A program made the position numbers and the translations under genes. This document shows positions 37,187 through 45,548 of a DNA stretch of 64,000 bases, piece after piece. Position 1 is the first letter of the stretch. The number at the start of each line of letters is the position of its first letter. The notes beneath the pieces were generated by a model, which was not told the origin of the DNA, did no database searches, and was given only the letters and a program-made list of their open reading frames with translations. Source of the DNA: Aliiglaciecola lipolytica (lineage in GTDB: Bacteria > Pseudomonadota > Gammaproteobacteria > Enterobacterales > Alteromonadaceae); the NCBI RefSeq assembly GCF_018860635.1, contig NZ_JAHKPT010000011.1, positions 33,547 through 97,546 of the forward strand, in the 5' to 3' direction.

Positions 37187-39688
37187 TTAAAACGAAACCG
37201 TGACCTCTTCAGAACATGCCGTGGTTTCATCACAGATCATGTAAACAAAGGTAGTGCCTGAGACTCTACGTTCTCTGTCACGATACACACCGGTATTCTC
37301 TACCGTTTCTAATAGCACACCATTTCGATAGACATCTACCATATCTGCGCTAGAACCAGTGTAAGACAGGTCGATACGCAAATTCCCGAAGCGTGACATA
37401 TAAGATCTATCTACTTCTAACTCGATATCAACACTGGAAACAGCTACAGATTGCACTACCGTATCGGATTGACCTTCTGAGTCAGTAGTCGTCAACGAAA
37501 CCTCATAACTGCCCGTTGCTGGGAATATGTGGACAGGATTTACATCTACCGATGTGCTGCCATCACCAAAGTCCCAAAGGTAGCTTACGATGTCATTATT
37601 TACATCAGTACTTTCATTTGTAAAGGTCGCTTGTAAACCATCGGATTCATAACTGAAGGCTGCAACTGGTGGCGCTATTGCAACTTCTCCGACACCAGTA
37701 ATGGTTAATTCCCAACTGTTAAGTGTGCCGTTGTCGCCGTTATAAATGTCTAAGACATTCAAGGTCCAGTCACCAGTAGCTACTTCACCATCAAATGCAC
37801 TAGATTCGAAGCTCTCTACAATGTCATCTTCACTGCCGCCGGTATTGGCAGTCAATACAGTAGATGTTCCTGCAGGCGAGGTGAGTGTTAGGACTAAATC
37901 TCCTCTATAGGTGTGGCTGATATTCACAAACGTACTGGTGCCAAACACTGTCAATGGATCTGCAATAGTTATAACAGAATCAATACCAATATCATCTGGA
38001 TCTTCTTCGTTAGGAAGAGTTGGTATGGAAGTGTTATTACTGTATACGAAATCGTTTAGGCCTTGAGGGAATACAAATAAACCTAAGGTTTTCTCTTTAA
38101 CAATGTCGCCACTGGTACCAGTTACCGTAAATTCATAATCGCCATAAGGAGTATCGTCTAAGGTGTCAACTGTGAGGGTGAAGGTGTCACCTGGTTCAAC
38201 AGTGGTAGCCGATAACACACCTAAACCGGAAGTATCAGTAAGAGATAGGCTAACTTCGCCTTCCCAATCAGAAATACTACCGACTTCGAAAGTATATATT
38301 GCACTTTCGCCTGCGGTGATTTCTAGATTCACTGGGCTGACACTAAATTTAAAGCCTGGAGTAGGATCTGCATCTAATAGTGCTTGGTGAACATTGAGGC
38401 GCTTGCCTGTTACGGTTCGTCCTTGCATGACTGCATTATCGTCACCAGTGGTCATTAACAACTCTTTCATTTCAAGGGCCGTCAAATCAGGATTTAAAGA
38501 CCACACTAGTGCAGCAGCTCCGGCAACATGTGGCGTGGCCATTGATGTGCCTGAATAACTGGAATATCCATTACCTGGTGTAGTGGATAAAATTGCACTG
38601 CCTGGCGCGGCCATATCAACGGAAGTTAAACCATAAGAATAGCCAGAATCGCCATCTGTACGGTTAACACTTGCCACTGCTAGAATATTATCGTTATCAT
38701 AATTCGAAGGGTAGTGTGGGGTGATATCATTGTCTGTACCATCGTTACCCGCCGCGGCCACAAATAAAATGTCGGCATCACCTGCGGCTGTAATTGAATC
38801 TTTTAATGCTTGGCTGAAAGGACCGCCGCCCCAACTATTGTTAAGTGCACGTACGTTTACACCTGCATCTTTAAGAGAAACAAAATAATCGATACACTCA
38901 ATCGCACCTGCGGTTTCACCAAATCCGTCTGCAGCAAGGAATTTACATCCAGCAATTGACACTTCGTGGTTAACACCAACTACACCAACACCATTATTAC
39001 CGGTTGCACCAATGGTTCCTGATACGTGTGAACCATGTCCTTGATCATCCATAGGATCAGAATCGCCATTAACCGTATCAATACCATATATATCGTCGAC
39101 ATAGCCATTGCCGTCGTTATCGATACCATCATCGGCGATTTCGCCCGGATTCATCCACATATTATCGGTTAGATCTTCATGTAAATAATCAACACCAGTA
39201 TCAATAACACCGATTACGATACTGCTATCTCCGGTGGTAATATCCCAAGCCTCAGGGGCATCAATATCAGCATCTTCTATGCCGCCGCTTTGTCCGGTAT
39301 TATTTAATCCCCACAATGAACCAAAGTCGGGATCGTCTGGAATAAGTGCGGCTTTACTTATAATGTAGTTTGGTTCAGCGTATAAAACGGCTGGGTTAGC
39401 CCTAAGTGTTTCGAGTGCGGATTTAACTGATTTACCGGCTAGTTTTAATTTCGCTATTCGACCATTCATTAGATGAGAAAAACGGTCGTCAATTTCATCT
39501 CTGTTTAAATCTGTTATACGTGCAGCAACTCCGGCTCTTGCCGATTTCTTTTGGCTCGCAGAAACGCCGTCTTTATAGACAACAATTACTGAATCTGATT
39601 TATATGCATGGCTATTTGCAGCATGCACATTTGTAGCAGCCAGCGCTGGTAGCAGCGCCAGTGTGATCGCAGAAAGTTTGGCTTTCAT
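37187..39688 (-). CDS. Secreted subtilisin-like serine protease with P/proprotein and PKD domains
   Basis: This is an 833-residue exported S8 protease. A signal peptide (to about residue 23) precedes an I9-type inhibitor propeptide (about 25-110) and the catalytic domain with Asp163 (VIDTGVD), His218 (DQGHGSHVSG), the oxyanion Asn in LNNSWGGG and Ser382 (GTSMATPHVAGA). The C-terminal half has a P/proprotein convertase-like beta domain (about 520-665), a PKD domain (DFGDGSTSVDVNP, about 680-755) and a last beta domain. It is probably an extracellular degradative enzyme of a marine heterotroph. Confidence 0.93.
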   Translation of the reverse strand: MKAKLSAITLALLPALAATNVHAANSHAYKSDSVIVVYKDGVSASQKKSARAGVAARITDLNRDEIDDRFSHLMNGRIAKLKLAGKSVKSALETLRANPAVLYAEPNYIISKAALIPDDPDFGSLWGLNNTGQSGGIEDADIDAPEAWDITTGDSSIVIGVIDTGVDYLHEDLTDNMWMNPGEIADDGIDNDGNGYVDDIYGIDTVNGDSDPMDDQGHGSHVSGTIGATGNNGVGVVGVNHEVSIAGCKFLAADGFGETAGAIECIDYFVSLKDAGVNVRALNNSWGGGPFSQALKDSITAAGDADILFVAAAGNDGTDNDITPHYPSNYDNDNILAVASVNRTDGDSGYSYGLTSVDMAAPGSAILSTTPGNGYSSYSGTSMATPHVAGAAALVWSLNPDLTALEMKELLMTTGDDNAVMQGRTVTGKRLNVHQALLDADPTPGFKFSVSPVNLEITAGESAIYTFEVGSISDWEGEVSLSLTDTSGLGVLSATTVEPGDTFTLTVDTLDDTPYGDYEFTVTGTSGDIVKEKTLGLFVFPQGLNDFVYSNNTSIPTLPNEEDPDDIGIDSVITIADPLTVFGTSTFVNISHTYRGDLVLTLTSPAGTSTVLTANTGGSEDDIVESFESSAFDGEVATGDWTLNVLDIYNGDNGTLNSWELTITGVGEVAIAPPVAAFSYESDGLQATFTNESTDVNNDIVSYLWDFGDGSTSVDVNPVHIFPATGSYEVSLTTTDSEGQSDTVVQSVAVSSVDIELEVDRSYMSRFGNLRIDLSYTGSSADMVDVYRNGVLLETVENTGVYRDRERRVSGTTFVYMICDETTACSEEVTVSF

Positions 39689-40123
39689 AATTAAAGAATC
39701 CTAAATAAACACAAACAAACTTAGCTATTGGCTAAGCGACGGTTACAGATTCTCCAAACAACAAAACAATGAGTCTTACATTTACACAACTCAGTCACAT
39801 TAACGCTATTCAATATGGCTTTTCCATCAAAAACGGTAAAAATACAACTTTTTTGGTAAGAATATTGGGCGATTTTATAATACTAGTACTAAAGGGTTAG
39901 TTTCAAAAAGGTAACTGTCACCTGCCAATTTAAAGCTTATGCATTTTACTAGCACTAAAGTGCTAACAGGCCGATTTGGTCAAGTTTGGAATGCACCTAA
40001 CTATCTGAATTTTAAAGTAAATATAAATACAACTTTAGGGCTATAGCACTGAGTAGTGAGTTGGGTTTAAAGTCATTCGCAGGTTTCAGAGCCGAAATTG
40101 TAGTGTTAAAGGAGTAGTAATAG
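39689..40123. other. Divergent regulatory region between subtilase and curli genes
   Basis: No gene is supported in these 435 bases. It must hold both promoters. Repeated short motifs are visible: ACTAG[T/C]ACTAAAG at 39882 and 39948, AATACAACTTT near 39842 and 40026, and the palindrome 39950-39965, all candidate regulator sites. Confidence 0.5.
39950..39965. promoter_or_regulatory. Candidate operator upstream of csgBA
   Basis: The sequence TAGCACT-AA-AGTGCTA is a perfect 7-bp inverted repeat with a 2-base spacer. It overlaps one of two ACTAG[T/C]ACTAAAG repeats 66 bases apart and lies about 160 bases before the csgB start. A CsgD-like or biofilm regulator is a possible ligand; this is inference. 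Confidence 0.4.
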
Positions 40124-40615
40124 ATGATTGGAAGCCCTATCAATAAGAATCACAGACAATGGAGTGTTCACTCCCTCAAAAATTTGCGATCTGTGTTTTT
40201 AGGAAGCGCTTTATTCATTTCATCCTTTGCGTGCTTTTCACAACAAGACTCTCTAGACCTAATAGACTCTCCTCTGACTTTAAGTCTTGCTCGTACCGTC
40301 AATTCTAACGCATCGCAAAGCGTGTTAGTGATTGATCAATACGGCGTACACAACACAACACATATAATTCAGGCTGCCAATTCTTCAAATCTCATAAATG
40401 TTACACAACATGGTAATGGCAATTATGCTGACATCACACAAATAGGCGTTGGAAACTACGTTGATTTAGTGCAAAGCGGTGATGAAAACTTGCTAGAAGT
40501 TGTGCAACAAGGTGATTTTAATTTGGCAAATATAAACCAATTAGGTGAGCAAAGTTTCATTGTTCATCAAATTGGTAACGATATGGTTGTAAACATTACC
40601 CAATATAAGAAGTAA
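40124..40615 (+). CDS. csgB: Minor curlin / nucleator CsgB-like
   Basis: The 163-residue secreted protein has a long signal peptide ending near CFSQ and at least four curlin repeats with the pattern Q-x-G-x-x-N (QHGNGN, QIGVGN, QSGDEN, QQGDFN). Its basic C-terminal end (ITQYKK) is a trait of E. coli CsgB, which tethers the fibre to the cell and starts polymerisation. It is the first gene of the curli operon; AAAGGAG precedes its ATG. Confidence 0.82.
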   Translation: MIGSPINKNHRQWSVHSLKNLRSVFLGSALFISSFACFSQQDSLDLIDSPLTLSLARTVNSNASQSVLVIDQYGVHNTTHIIQAANSSNLINVTQHGNGNYADITQIGVGNYVDLVQSGDENLLEVVQQGDFNLANINQLGEQSFIVHQIGNDMVVNITQYKK

Positions 40616-40645
40616 AGGTGTTTGCAATTACTCATGGAGAATAAA

Positions 40646-42109
40646 ATGAAGTTTAGAAAAACGACAGTAGCCAGTTCTATTATTTTAGCAGTACTAGCTG
40701 GGCAAGTTAGCATTGCTAATGCACAAACCGCAATTAAAGATGATAACCCTTCCGTGCAATCTGATTTCATGATTGCGGCCGTCGGTAATGTCATTAATTT
40801 AACCCAATCAGCCCCAGTTGGTAATGCAGTGGGTAATGAAGCTTTGTTAATGCAAGAAGGCGACTTTAATGGCCTTGATGTCACCATAGTGGGTGATGCA
40901 AACATGGTCGACGCTGAACAATTTGGTGACGGTAATATCATTTACGGTGTAATCACCGGAGATGAAAATGCTGTAGAACTCTATCAAAATGGCATTGAGA
41001 ATGACGCTGAAATCGTTATCGAAGGAAGTTTCAATGAAGTAGAAATTTCGCAAATGGGCGATGGTGGTCCATTTGGTTTTATTTTCAATCGTTCAATTAA
41101 TGATATTACAGGTGATGGTAACCTTTTAGTTGTTGACCAAGGCGATGGTGGTAACTGGGCGAATAACTCTATAACAGGTTTTGATAACGAAGTTGAAATT
41201 ACTCAAACTGAAGATTGGCAAGAATCATATATTAGAACCCTTGTAGGGGACGGAAACGAAGTTGAGGTATATCAAGGCGGTTATTATAACGTTGCCGATA
41301 TCGCTGAAATCACAGGTAATGACAATGACGTTAGACTAGAATCTGATGGTGATTATAACCGTATCTACGGCTATGTTTATGGTGACGACAATACTATAGA
41401 TTTTGAACAATCAGGTGATGATAACTATGCTGAATTGGGTATATTTGAAGGTGATGGTTCAAGTGCAGAAATCACTCAAATGGGTACCCTTAATGAAGCG
41501 AATATAGATAATCTTGGAGACAGCAGCGATTACGAGATTACTCAAATTGGTTATGGAAATATTGGTTACACAGGTTCTATAGGCGGATCTAATGACTTTT
41601 CGGTCTTCCAAAATGGTGATCTTAACCTTGCCAGCACAGTTAACTTCGACGGTTTCGACAATGAAGTTTCTATTTCGCAGCAAGGTGATGAAAATACGCT
41701 GTTAGCCGAAGCTGGTGTTGGCGAAGATGGAGTGAGTGGTTATTACGCAGACGCAAACACAATCAATGCTGAACAAATGGGTAATCAAAATGATGCGGTA
41801 ATTCGTCTCGGTGGCAGCAATGATAGTCATTTAAATACATTAGATGTTGCCCAATCTGGTGATCTAAACGTGTTGGATTTACTGATTGATGGTTCTGACA
41901 ATTCTATTGATATATTACAAGAGGGTAATGACAACTGGATCGTTGGTGAGGAAGCATTGGCTATGACAATTACTGGTGACGGTATGAGTCTGTCTATTTC
42001 TCAAGTCGGTAATGATAACCTGGTAACTGGCAGTATGAGTGGTACGGGAGGTAGTATTTCCGTCAGTCAAGTAGGTGATTATAATGTTGCCTCAATTACT
42101 CAGCTGTAA
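40646..42109 (+). CDS. csgA: Long acidic major curlin (CsgA-like) with about 17 repeats
   Basis: The 487-residue secreted protein starts at ATG 40646 (GGAG six bases upstream) and has a signal peptide ending SIANAQ. About 17 units of 22-23 residues follow, most with a Q-x-G-x-x-N half and a G-x-x-N half (QFGDGN...GDENA). E. coli CsgA has five repeats, so this fibre subunit is about three times longer and strongly acidic. It is presumably the main amyloid subunit, exported through CsgG. Some units vary in length (GVGEDGVSGYYADAN), which may add loops to the beta-solenoid. Confidence 0.85.
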   Translation: MKFRKTTVASSIILAVLAGQVSIANAQTAIKDDNPSVQSDFMIAAVGNVINLTQSAPVGNAVGNEALLMQEGDFNGLDVTIVGDANMVDAEQFGDGNIIYGVITGDENAVELYQNGIENDAEIVIEGSFNEVEISQMGDGGPFGFIFNRSINDITGDGNLLVVDQGDGGNWANNSITGFDNEVEITQTEDWQESYIRTLVGDGNEVEVYQGGYYNVADIAEITGNDNDVRLESDGDYNRIYGYVYGDDNTIDFEQSGDDNYAELGIFEGDGSSAEITQMGTLNEANIDNLGDSSDYEITQIGYGNIGYTGSIGGSNDFSVFQNGDLNLASTVNFDGFDNEVSISQQGDENTLLAEAGVGEDGVSGYYADANTINAEQMGNQNDAVIRLGGSNDSHLNTLDVAQSGDLNVLDLLIDGSDNSIDILQEGNDNWIVGEEALAMTITGDGMSLSISQVGNDNLVTGSMSGTGGSISVSQVGDYNVASITQL

Positions 42110-42120
42110 TAGTTAGACTA

Positions 42121-42148
42121 ACAATAGGGGGAATTATCCCCCTATTGT
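42121..42148 (+). terminator. Intra-operon hairpin between curlin and csgE
   Basis: A perfect 12-bp stem (ACAATAGGGGGA / TCCCCCTATTGT) with an ATTA loop starts 12 bases after the curlin stop. No T-run follows, so it is more likely an mRNA-end stabiliser or partial attenuator than a full terminator. It would raise curlin above the CsgEFG export proteins. Confidence 0.65.
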
Positions 42149-42187
42149 TATGCGCTAAATTACGCTGGTTTTTCTATACAAATACAG

Positions 42188-42622
42188 TTGATAAATAAAA
42201 ACGTGGTAACACTTCTGTCAAAAAAAATTGTCACCTTAATAAGCCGAACCTTGTTAATTGTTAGTCTAACAATTTCCAAATCTGGTTACGTCATGGCCGA
42301 TGACTTCGCCCTAAGTGGTCTATTACTAGACAATACAATCAGTCGCCAAGGTCATGAGTTTGCTAATGAGTTTGGTAAATATTGGCGTGATATCCCCAAT
42401 ACATTTGGCCAAAATGTTCAAATTAAAGAAATTATTGTTCCACAGGCAGGGACAAAATTAACAGTGCAGTTTGATAACAAAACAATTTATCAAACTTATA
42501 TGGGGCGCAGACAAACCCCAATCAAGCAACGAGTTGAAGTTGCGGTTGTTTTATTAGTCGATGCTTTATCTCGAGCAGGCACGACTCAAGATAACCCTGA
42601 CCTTGCTGATGATGAATGGTGA
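42188..42622 (+). CDS. csgE: Curli assembly factor CsgE
   Basis: The 144-residue protein has a signal peptide ending VMADD and the CsgE pattern LSGLLLDNTISRQGHEF, DNKTIYQTYMGRRQ and a C-terminal LADDEW. CsgE caps the CsgG channel and delivers curlin. TTG 42188 is used because no ATG gives a complete signal peptide. The stop lies four bases before csgF. Confidence 0.85.
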   Translation: MINKNVVTLLSKKIVTLISRTLLIVSLTISKSGYVMADDFALSGLLLDNTISRQGHEFANEFGKYWRDIPNTFGQNVQIKEIIVPQAGTKLTVQFDNKTIYQTYMGRRQTPIKQRVEVAVVLLVDALSRAGTTQDNPDLADDEW

Positions 42623-42626
42623 AAAT

Positions 42627-43073
42627 ATGAAAAAAAATAAAATACTTAATATTACTTTTCTCGTGGGGTTATTCTCCTCACCAATATTAGCGACCGAATT
42701 AGTTTACGAACCAATTAATCCAAGTTTCGGCGGCAGTCCATTAAATGGCAGTTACCTGCTAAGTAAAGCAAATGCACAAAATACCCATACCGCATCAAGT
42801 AGTGAACGGACATACGCTGAAAGTTTGCAAGATTCGTTAGAACGCGCATATATCAATAGGATCGTGCGGGAAGTTACCGATTTGGCATTCGGTGAGGTGA
42901 GTTATGACGAGAATGGTGATCCCATCGAAAGTATTTTTTCTGATGACTCCATTTTTATGAGCGGTGAATTTCAAGTTGAATTAATAACCAGCAATCCCGA
43001 CAGTATTGTTGTAGAAATTACCAATATAATAACTGATGAGATAACAATCGTCGAAATTCCAAGGTTCGGATAA
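42627..43073 (+). CDS. csgF: Curli assembly factor CsgF
   Basis: The 148-residue protein begins at ATG 42627 after GGTGA. It has a signal peptide and directly after it the diagnostic YEPINPSFGGSPLNGSYLL, the CsgF N-terminus that enters the CsgG pore. The rest is poorly conserved, as in known CsgF proteins. CsgF links the secretion pore to CsgB nucleation at the surface. Confidence 0.92.
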   Translation: MKKNKILNITFLVGLFSSPILATELVYEPINPSFGGSPLNGSYLLSKANAQNTHTASSSERTYAESLQDSLERAYINRIVREVTDLAFGEVSYDENGDPIESIFSDDSIFMSGEFQVELITSNPDSIVVEITNIITDEITIVEIPRFG

Positions 43074-43074
43074 T

Positions 43075-43851
43075 ATGAAGTATTATGTTGTATTAATCGC
43101 ACTATTATTAACTGGTTGTAGCTCCTTCAAAAATATCATTCCGCCTGGCACTGAACAGGCAATAGTAATCGAAGATTCAGCCACCTTGAAAGAGCTTAAA
43201 GGCTTACCTAAACCTTTTGGTTCTATACCCGTTTCCGTTTACGCGTTCAGAGACCAAACAGGGCAATATAAACCAAGCACTGGCGCCAGCTCATTTAGTA
43301 CCGCTGTTACTCAAGGTGCAACCTCTATTTTAATGCAGGCACTAAGTGAAACGGATTGGTTTTTACCGGTGGAGCGGGAAGGCTTGCAGAATATTTTAAC
43401 CGAAAGGAAAATCGTAAGGGCGGCGATACAAGGGGATAACAACACAAATGAAAGTACCGAATTACCACCATTAACCACGGCTAAAATTATCATTGAGGGA
43501 GGAATAATTAGTTATGACTCTAACATTAAGACTGGTGGGTTTGGCGCGGAGTATTTTGGGATTAATGCGTCTGAATTATTTAGAGAGGATCAAATCTCCG
43601 TTTACATGAGGGCGATTGATGTTCGCACAGGACAAGTTTTAGTTTCAGTATCAACAAGTAAAAAAGTACTCAGCAAAGAGATTCGAGCTGGTCTATTCCG
43701 TTATATCAGTTATAAACGTTTAGCGGAAATTGAAGCAGGTTATACTACCAATGAACCTATGTTTACCTGTGTTCAACAAAGCATTGAAAAGGCAATTTCT
43801 GAGTTGGTGTTAAAAGGCATTGATAAAGGGGTTTGGAAAGCGCGAGCCTAG
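43075..43851 (+). CDS. csgG: Curli secretion channel lipoprotein CsgG
   Basis: The 258-residue outer-membrane lipoprotein has lipobox LTGC (Cys15) and conserved segments FRDQTGQYKPS, SILMQALSETDWFLPVEREGLQNIL and IIEGGIISYDSN. Nine CsgG subunits form the ungated curlin export channel. It starts one base after the csgF stop and ends the operon. Confidence 0.95.
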   Translation: MKYYVVLIALLLTGCSSFKNIIPPGTEQAIVIEDSATLKELKGLPKPFGSIPVSVYAFRDQTGQYKPSTGASSFSTAVTQGATSILMQALSETDWFLPVEREGLQNILTERKIVRAAIQGDNNTNESTELPPLTTAKIIIEGGIISYDSNIKTGGFGAEYFGINASELFREDQISVYMRAIDVRTGQVLVSVSTSKKVLSKEIRAGLFRYISYKRLAEIEAGYTTNEPMFTCVQQSIEKAISELVLKGIDKGVWKARA

Positions 43852-43905
43852 TTATTCATATCTTAAATTTGCGGGCCGCCGCCCGTTAAAGTTAAATGAA
43901 CAAAT

Positions 43906-43928
43906 GAAACAGCCTAGCAGGCTGTTTC
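43906..43928. terminator. Hairpin between convergent csgG and csgD
   Basis: A perfect 10-bp stem (GAAACAGCCT / AGGCTGTTTC) with loop AGC overlaps the csgD stop codon. The T-tracts on both sides are weak, so it is at best a bidirectional terminator. Confidence 0.55.
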
Positions 43929-44594
43929 TGTTGTTTGCCTAGACCAAGTAATTAGCTCCACTCTGTTTCTGCAATTAGTTTTTCTAAAAATACTATAAAT
44001 GTGAGTTTTCACTGTATTGACGCTTATGTGAAGTTGGTCAGCTATTTCTTGGTTTTGAGCACCTTGGCTTATGTATTTGACAATAGTTTGTTCGCGTTTG
44101 GTTAATGACTGCTGCCAGAAACCTGTTTGACTTCTATCGACTATTTCATTGGAAAAATTGGCATCATTTAACATTTCGTTAATTAACAACTCTAGCGCAT
44201 TTCTGCGAAACCATTTCCTGTCTTGTTTAATGGTGTTAATGCCTTTTATGACATTTTCTAATTTGTCGTCAGCGTAAAATATACCGGTGACCCCTTGCTT
44301 GATGGCAGCAATTTCGAAGTCCAAATTATTCGTTGAATTAAAGAAAATAATTTTGATTAGGTTTTTATATTTTAGAACCGGAACTTGCTGAATTGAACTT
44401 TTGTTAATTGACTTACAATCAACAAATATAACGTCGAAGGACGCAATATAATCAGATTTGGGGCAAAAGCTACCAACCTGCAAGTCAAAACCACATGCAT
44501 CAACGAGGTCTAAAAAATGGTTTAATTTACAATGCCGTTTTTTGCTAATATCGTCTTTTTGTGGAGAAATTACAAACGCTCTATTTCCTTGCAT
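43914..44594 (-). CDS. csgD: CsgD-type LuxR regulator of curli
   Basis: The 226-residue protein starts at ATG 44594 with AAAAGGA upstream; the frame continues upstream, but that part has no family match. The N-terminal half is a degenerate receiver-like domain without a clear phosphoacceptor Asp, as in CsgD. The C-terminal half is a LuxR helix-turn-helix (LTKREQTIVKYISQGAQNQEIA, ISVNTVKTHIYSIF). It is convergent with the csg operon and is expected to activate it. Confidence 0.85.
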   Translation of the reverse strand: MQGNRAFVISPQKDDISKKRHCKLNHFLDLVDACGFDLQVGSFCPKSDYIASFDVIFVDCKSINKSSIQQVPVLKYKNLIKIIFFNSTNNLDFEIAAIKQGVTGIFYADDKLENVIKGINTIKQDRKWFRRNALELLINEMLNDANFSNEIVDRSQTGFWQQSLTKREQTIVKYISQGAQNQEIADQLHISVNTVKTHIYSIFRKTNCRNRVELITWSRQTTETAC

Positions 44595-44850
44595 AACCCA
44601 GAGTCCTTTTTGAGAGTTTACTCTCTTTTTATTATGACACTTTACGGTAGTGTAACGATTAGAATACATACAAGGGCTCAGAAGCGCAAGAATTCTCGGT
44701 AAAAAATATATACCTACGTTTGTTTGAATTTTGTACAAAACGGAATTGTTAAAATAAAGTAAATTAAATTAGTTACTTAGCTACTCGTTCGCTTTCTATT
44801 CGTTTTCATTAGTAAAAAATTAGACTAATCCAAGGGCTATTTACAAGCCC

Positions 44851-45531
44851 TTAAATTTGCGCATTTTGTCGAATAAGATTGTGGTAAACGTTGTGTAAAC
44901 TATCTAATTCTGCACGATTGATAGTGTCATTTTGCATTAATACTTGGATGGTCCTATCTAGCTGATAAAGAGACTGGCGTAAGCTCACGTCAGCTACCAT
45001 ACTTTGTATCCAAGTGATTGCTGCTAGCCTCACACCTTTCGTTACCTGCGTCACTTTATGTAAACTGCTTGAGGGATATAACACCGCATCACCAGCTTGT
45101 AATTTCACTGCTTGTTCACCGAACTCGGTTGTAATGATTAATTCGCCACCTTCATATTCTTTGGGGTCACTTAAGAATAACGTCATCGACAAATCACTGC
45201 GCATCACTGTTTGACTGTTTGGGATCCGCATAATGGCAGCATCAACATGAAAACCGTATTGTTGTTGCCTCTCATAACGATTAAAACAAGGCGGGAAAAT
45301 ATGTTGGGGAAGGGCAGCAGAAACCAATTCTGGGGTTTCGCCCATGCGCGCTAAGAGGCTATTAACCAATTGGCGCACATTTGCATCTTCGGGATCTGCT
45401 TGGGTGTTGTGTTTTACTGAACTTGCCATTCCTTTAGCTGTAGTTCCGCCGTCTTGCCATTGCAATTCATTTAGCACTTGACGGTAAACATTCACCTCAC
45501 CTTGAGATAGAAGTTGTTCAATCACAACCAT
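44851..45531 (-). CDS. piuC: PKHD-type Fe(II)/2-oxoglutarate hydroxylase PiuC/YbiX
   Basis: The 226-residue enzyme has the iron ligands His and Asp in YGFHVDAAIM and the distal His in SSSLHKVTQV, then Arg in GVRLAAI for 2-oxoglutarate. PiuC-type proteins lie next to catecholate siderophore receptors and are iron-repressed. The upstream receptor gene is 17 bases away, so they form an operon under the Fur box at 47970. Confidence 0.92.
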   Translation of the reverse strand: MVVIEQLLSQGEVNVYRQVLNELQWQDGGTTAKGMASSVKHNTQADPEDANVRQLVNSLLARMGETPELVSAALPQHIFPPCFNRYERQQQYGFHVDAAIMRIPNSQTVMRSDLSMTLFLSDPKEYEGGELIITTEFGEQAVKLQAGDAVLYPSSSLHKVTQVTKGVRLAAITWIQSMVADVSLRQSLYQLDRTIQVLMQNDTINRAELDSLHNVYHNLIRQNAQI

Positions 45532-45548
45532 TGTTATTTCCTTCTTAA

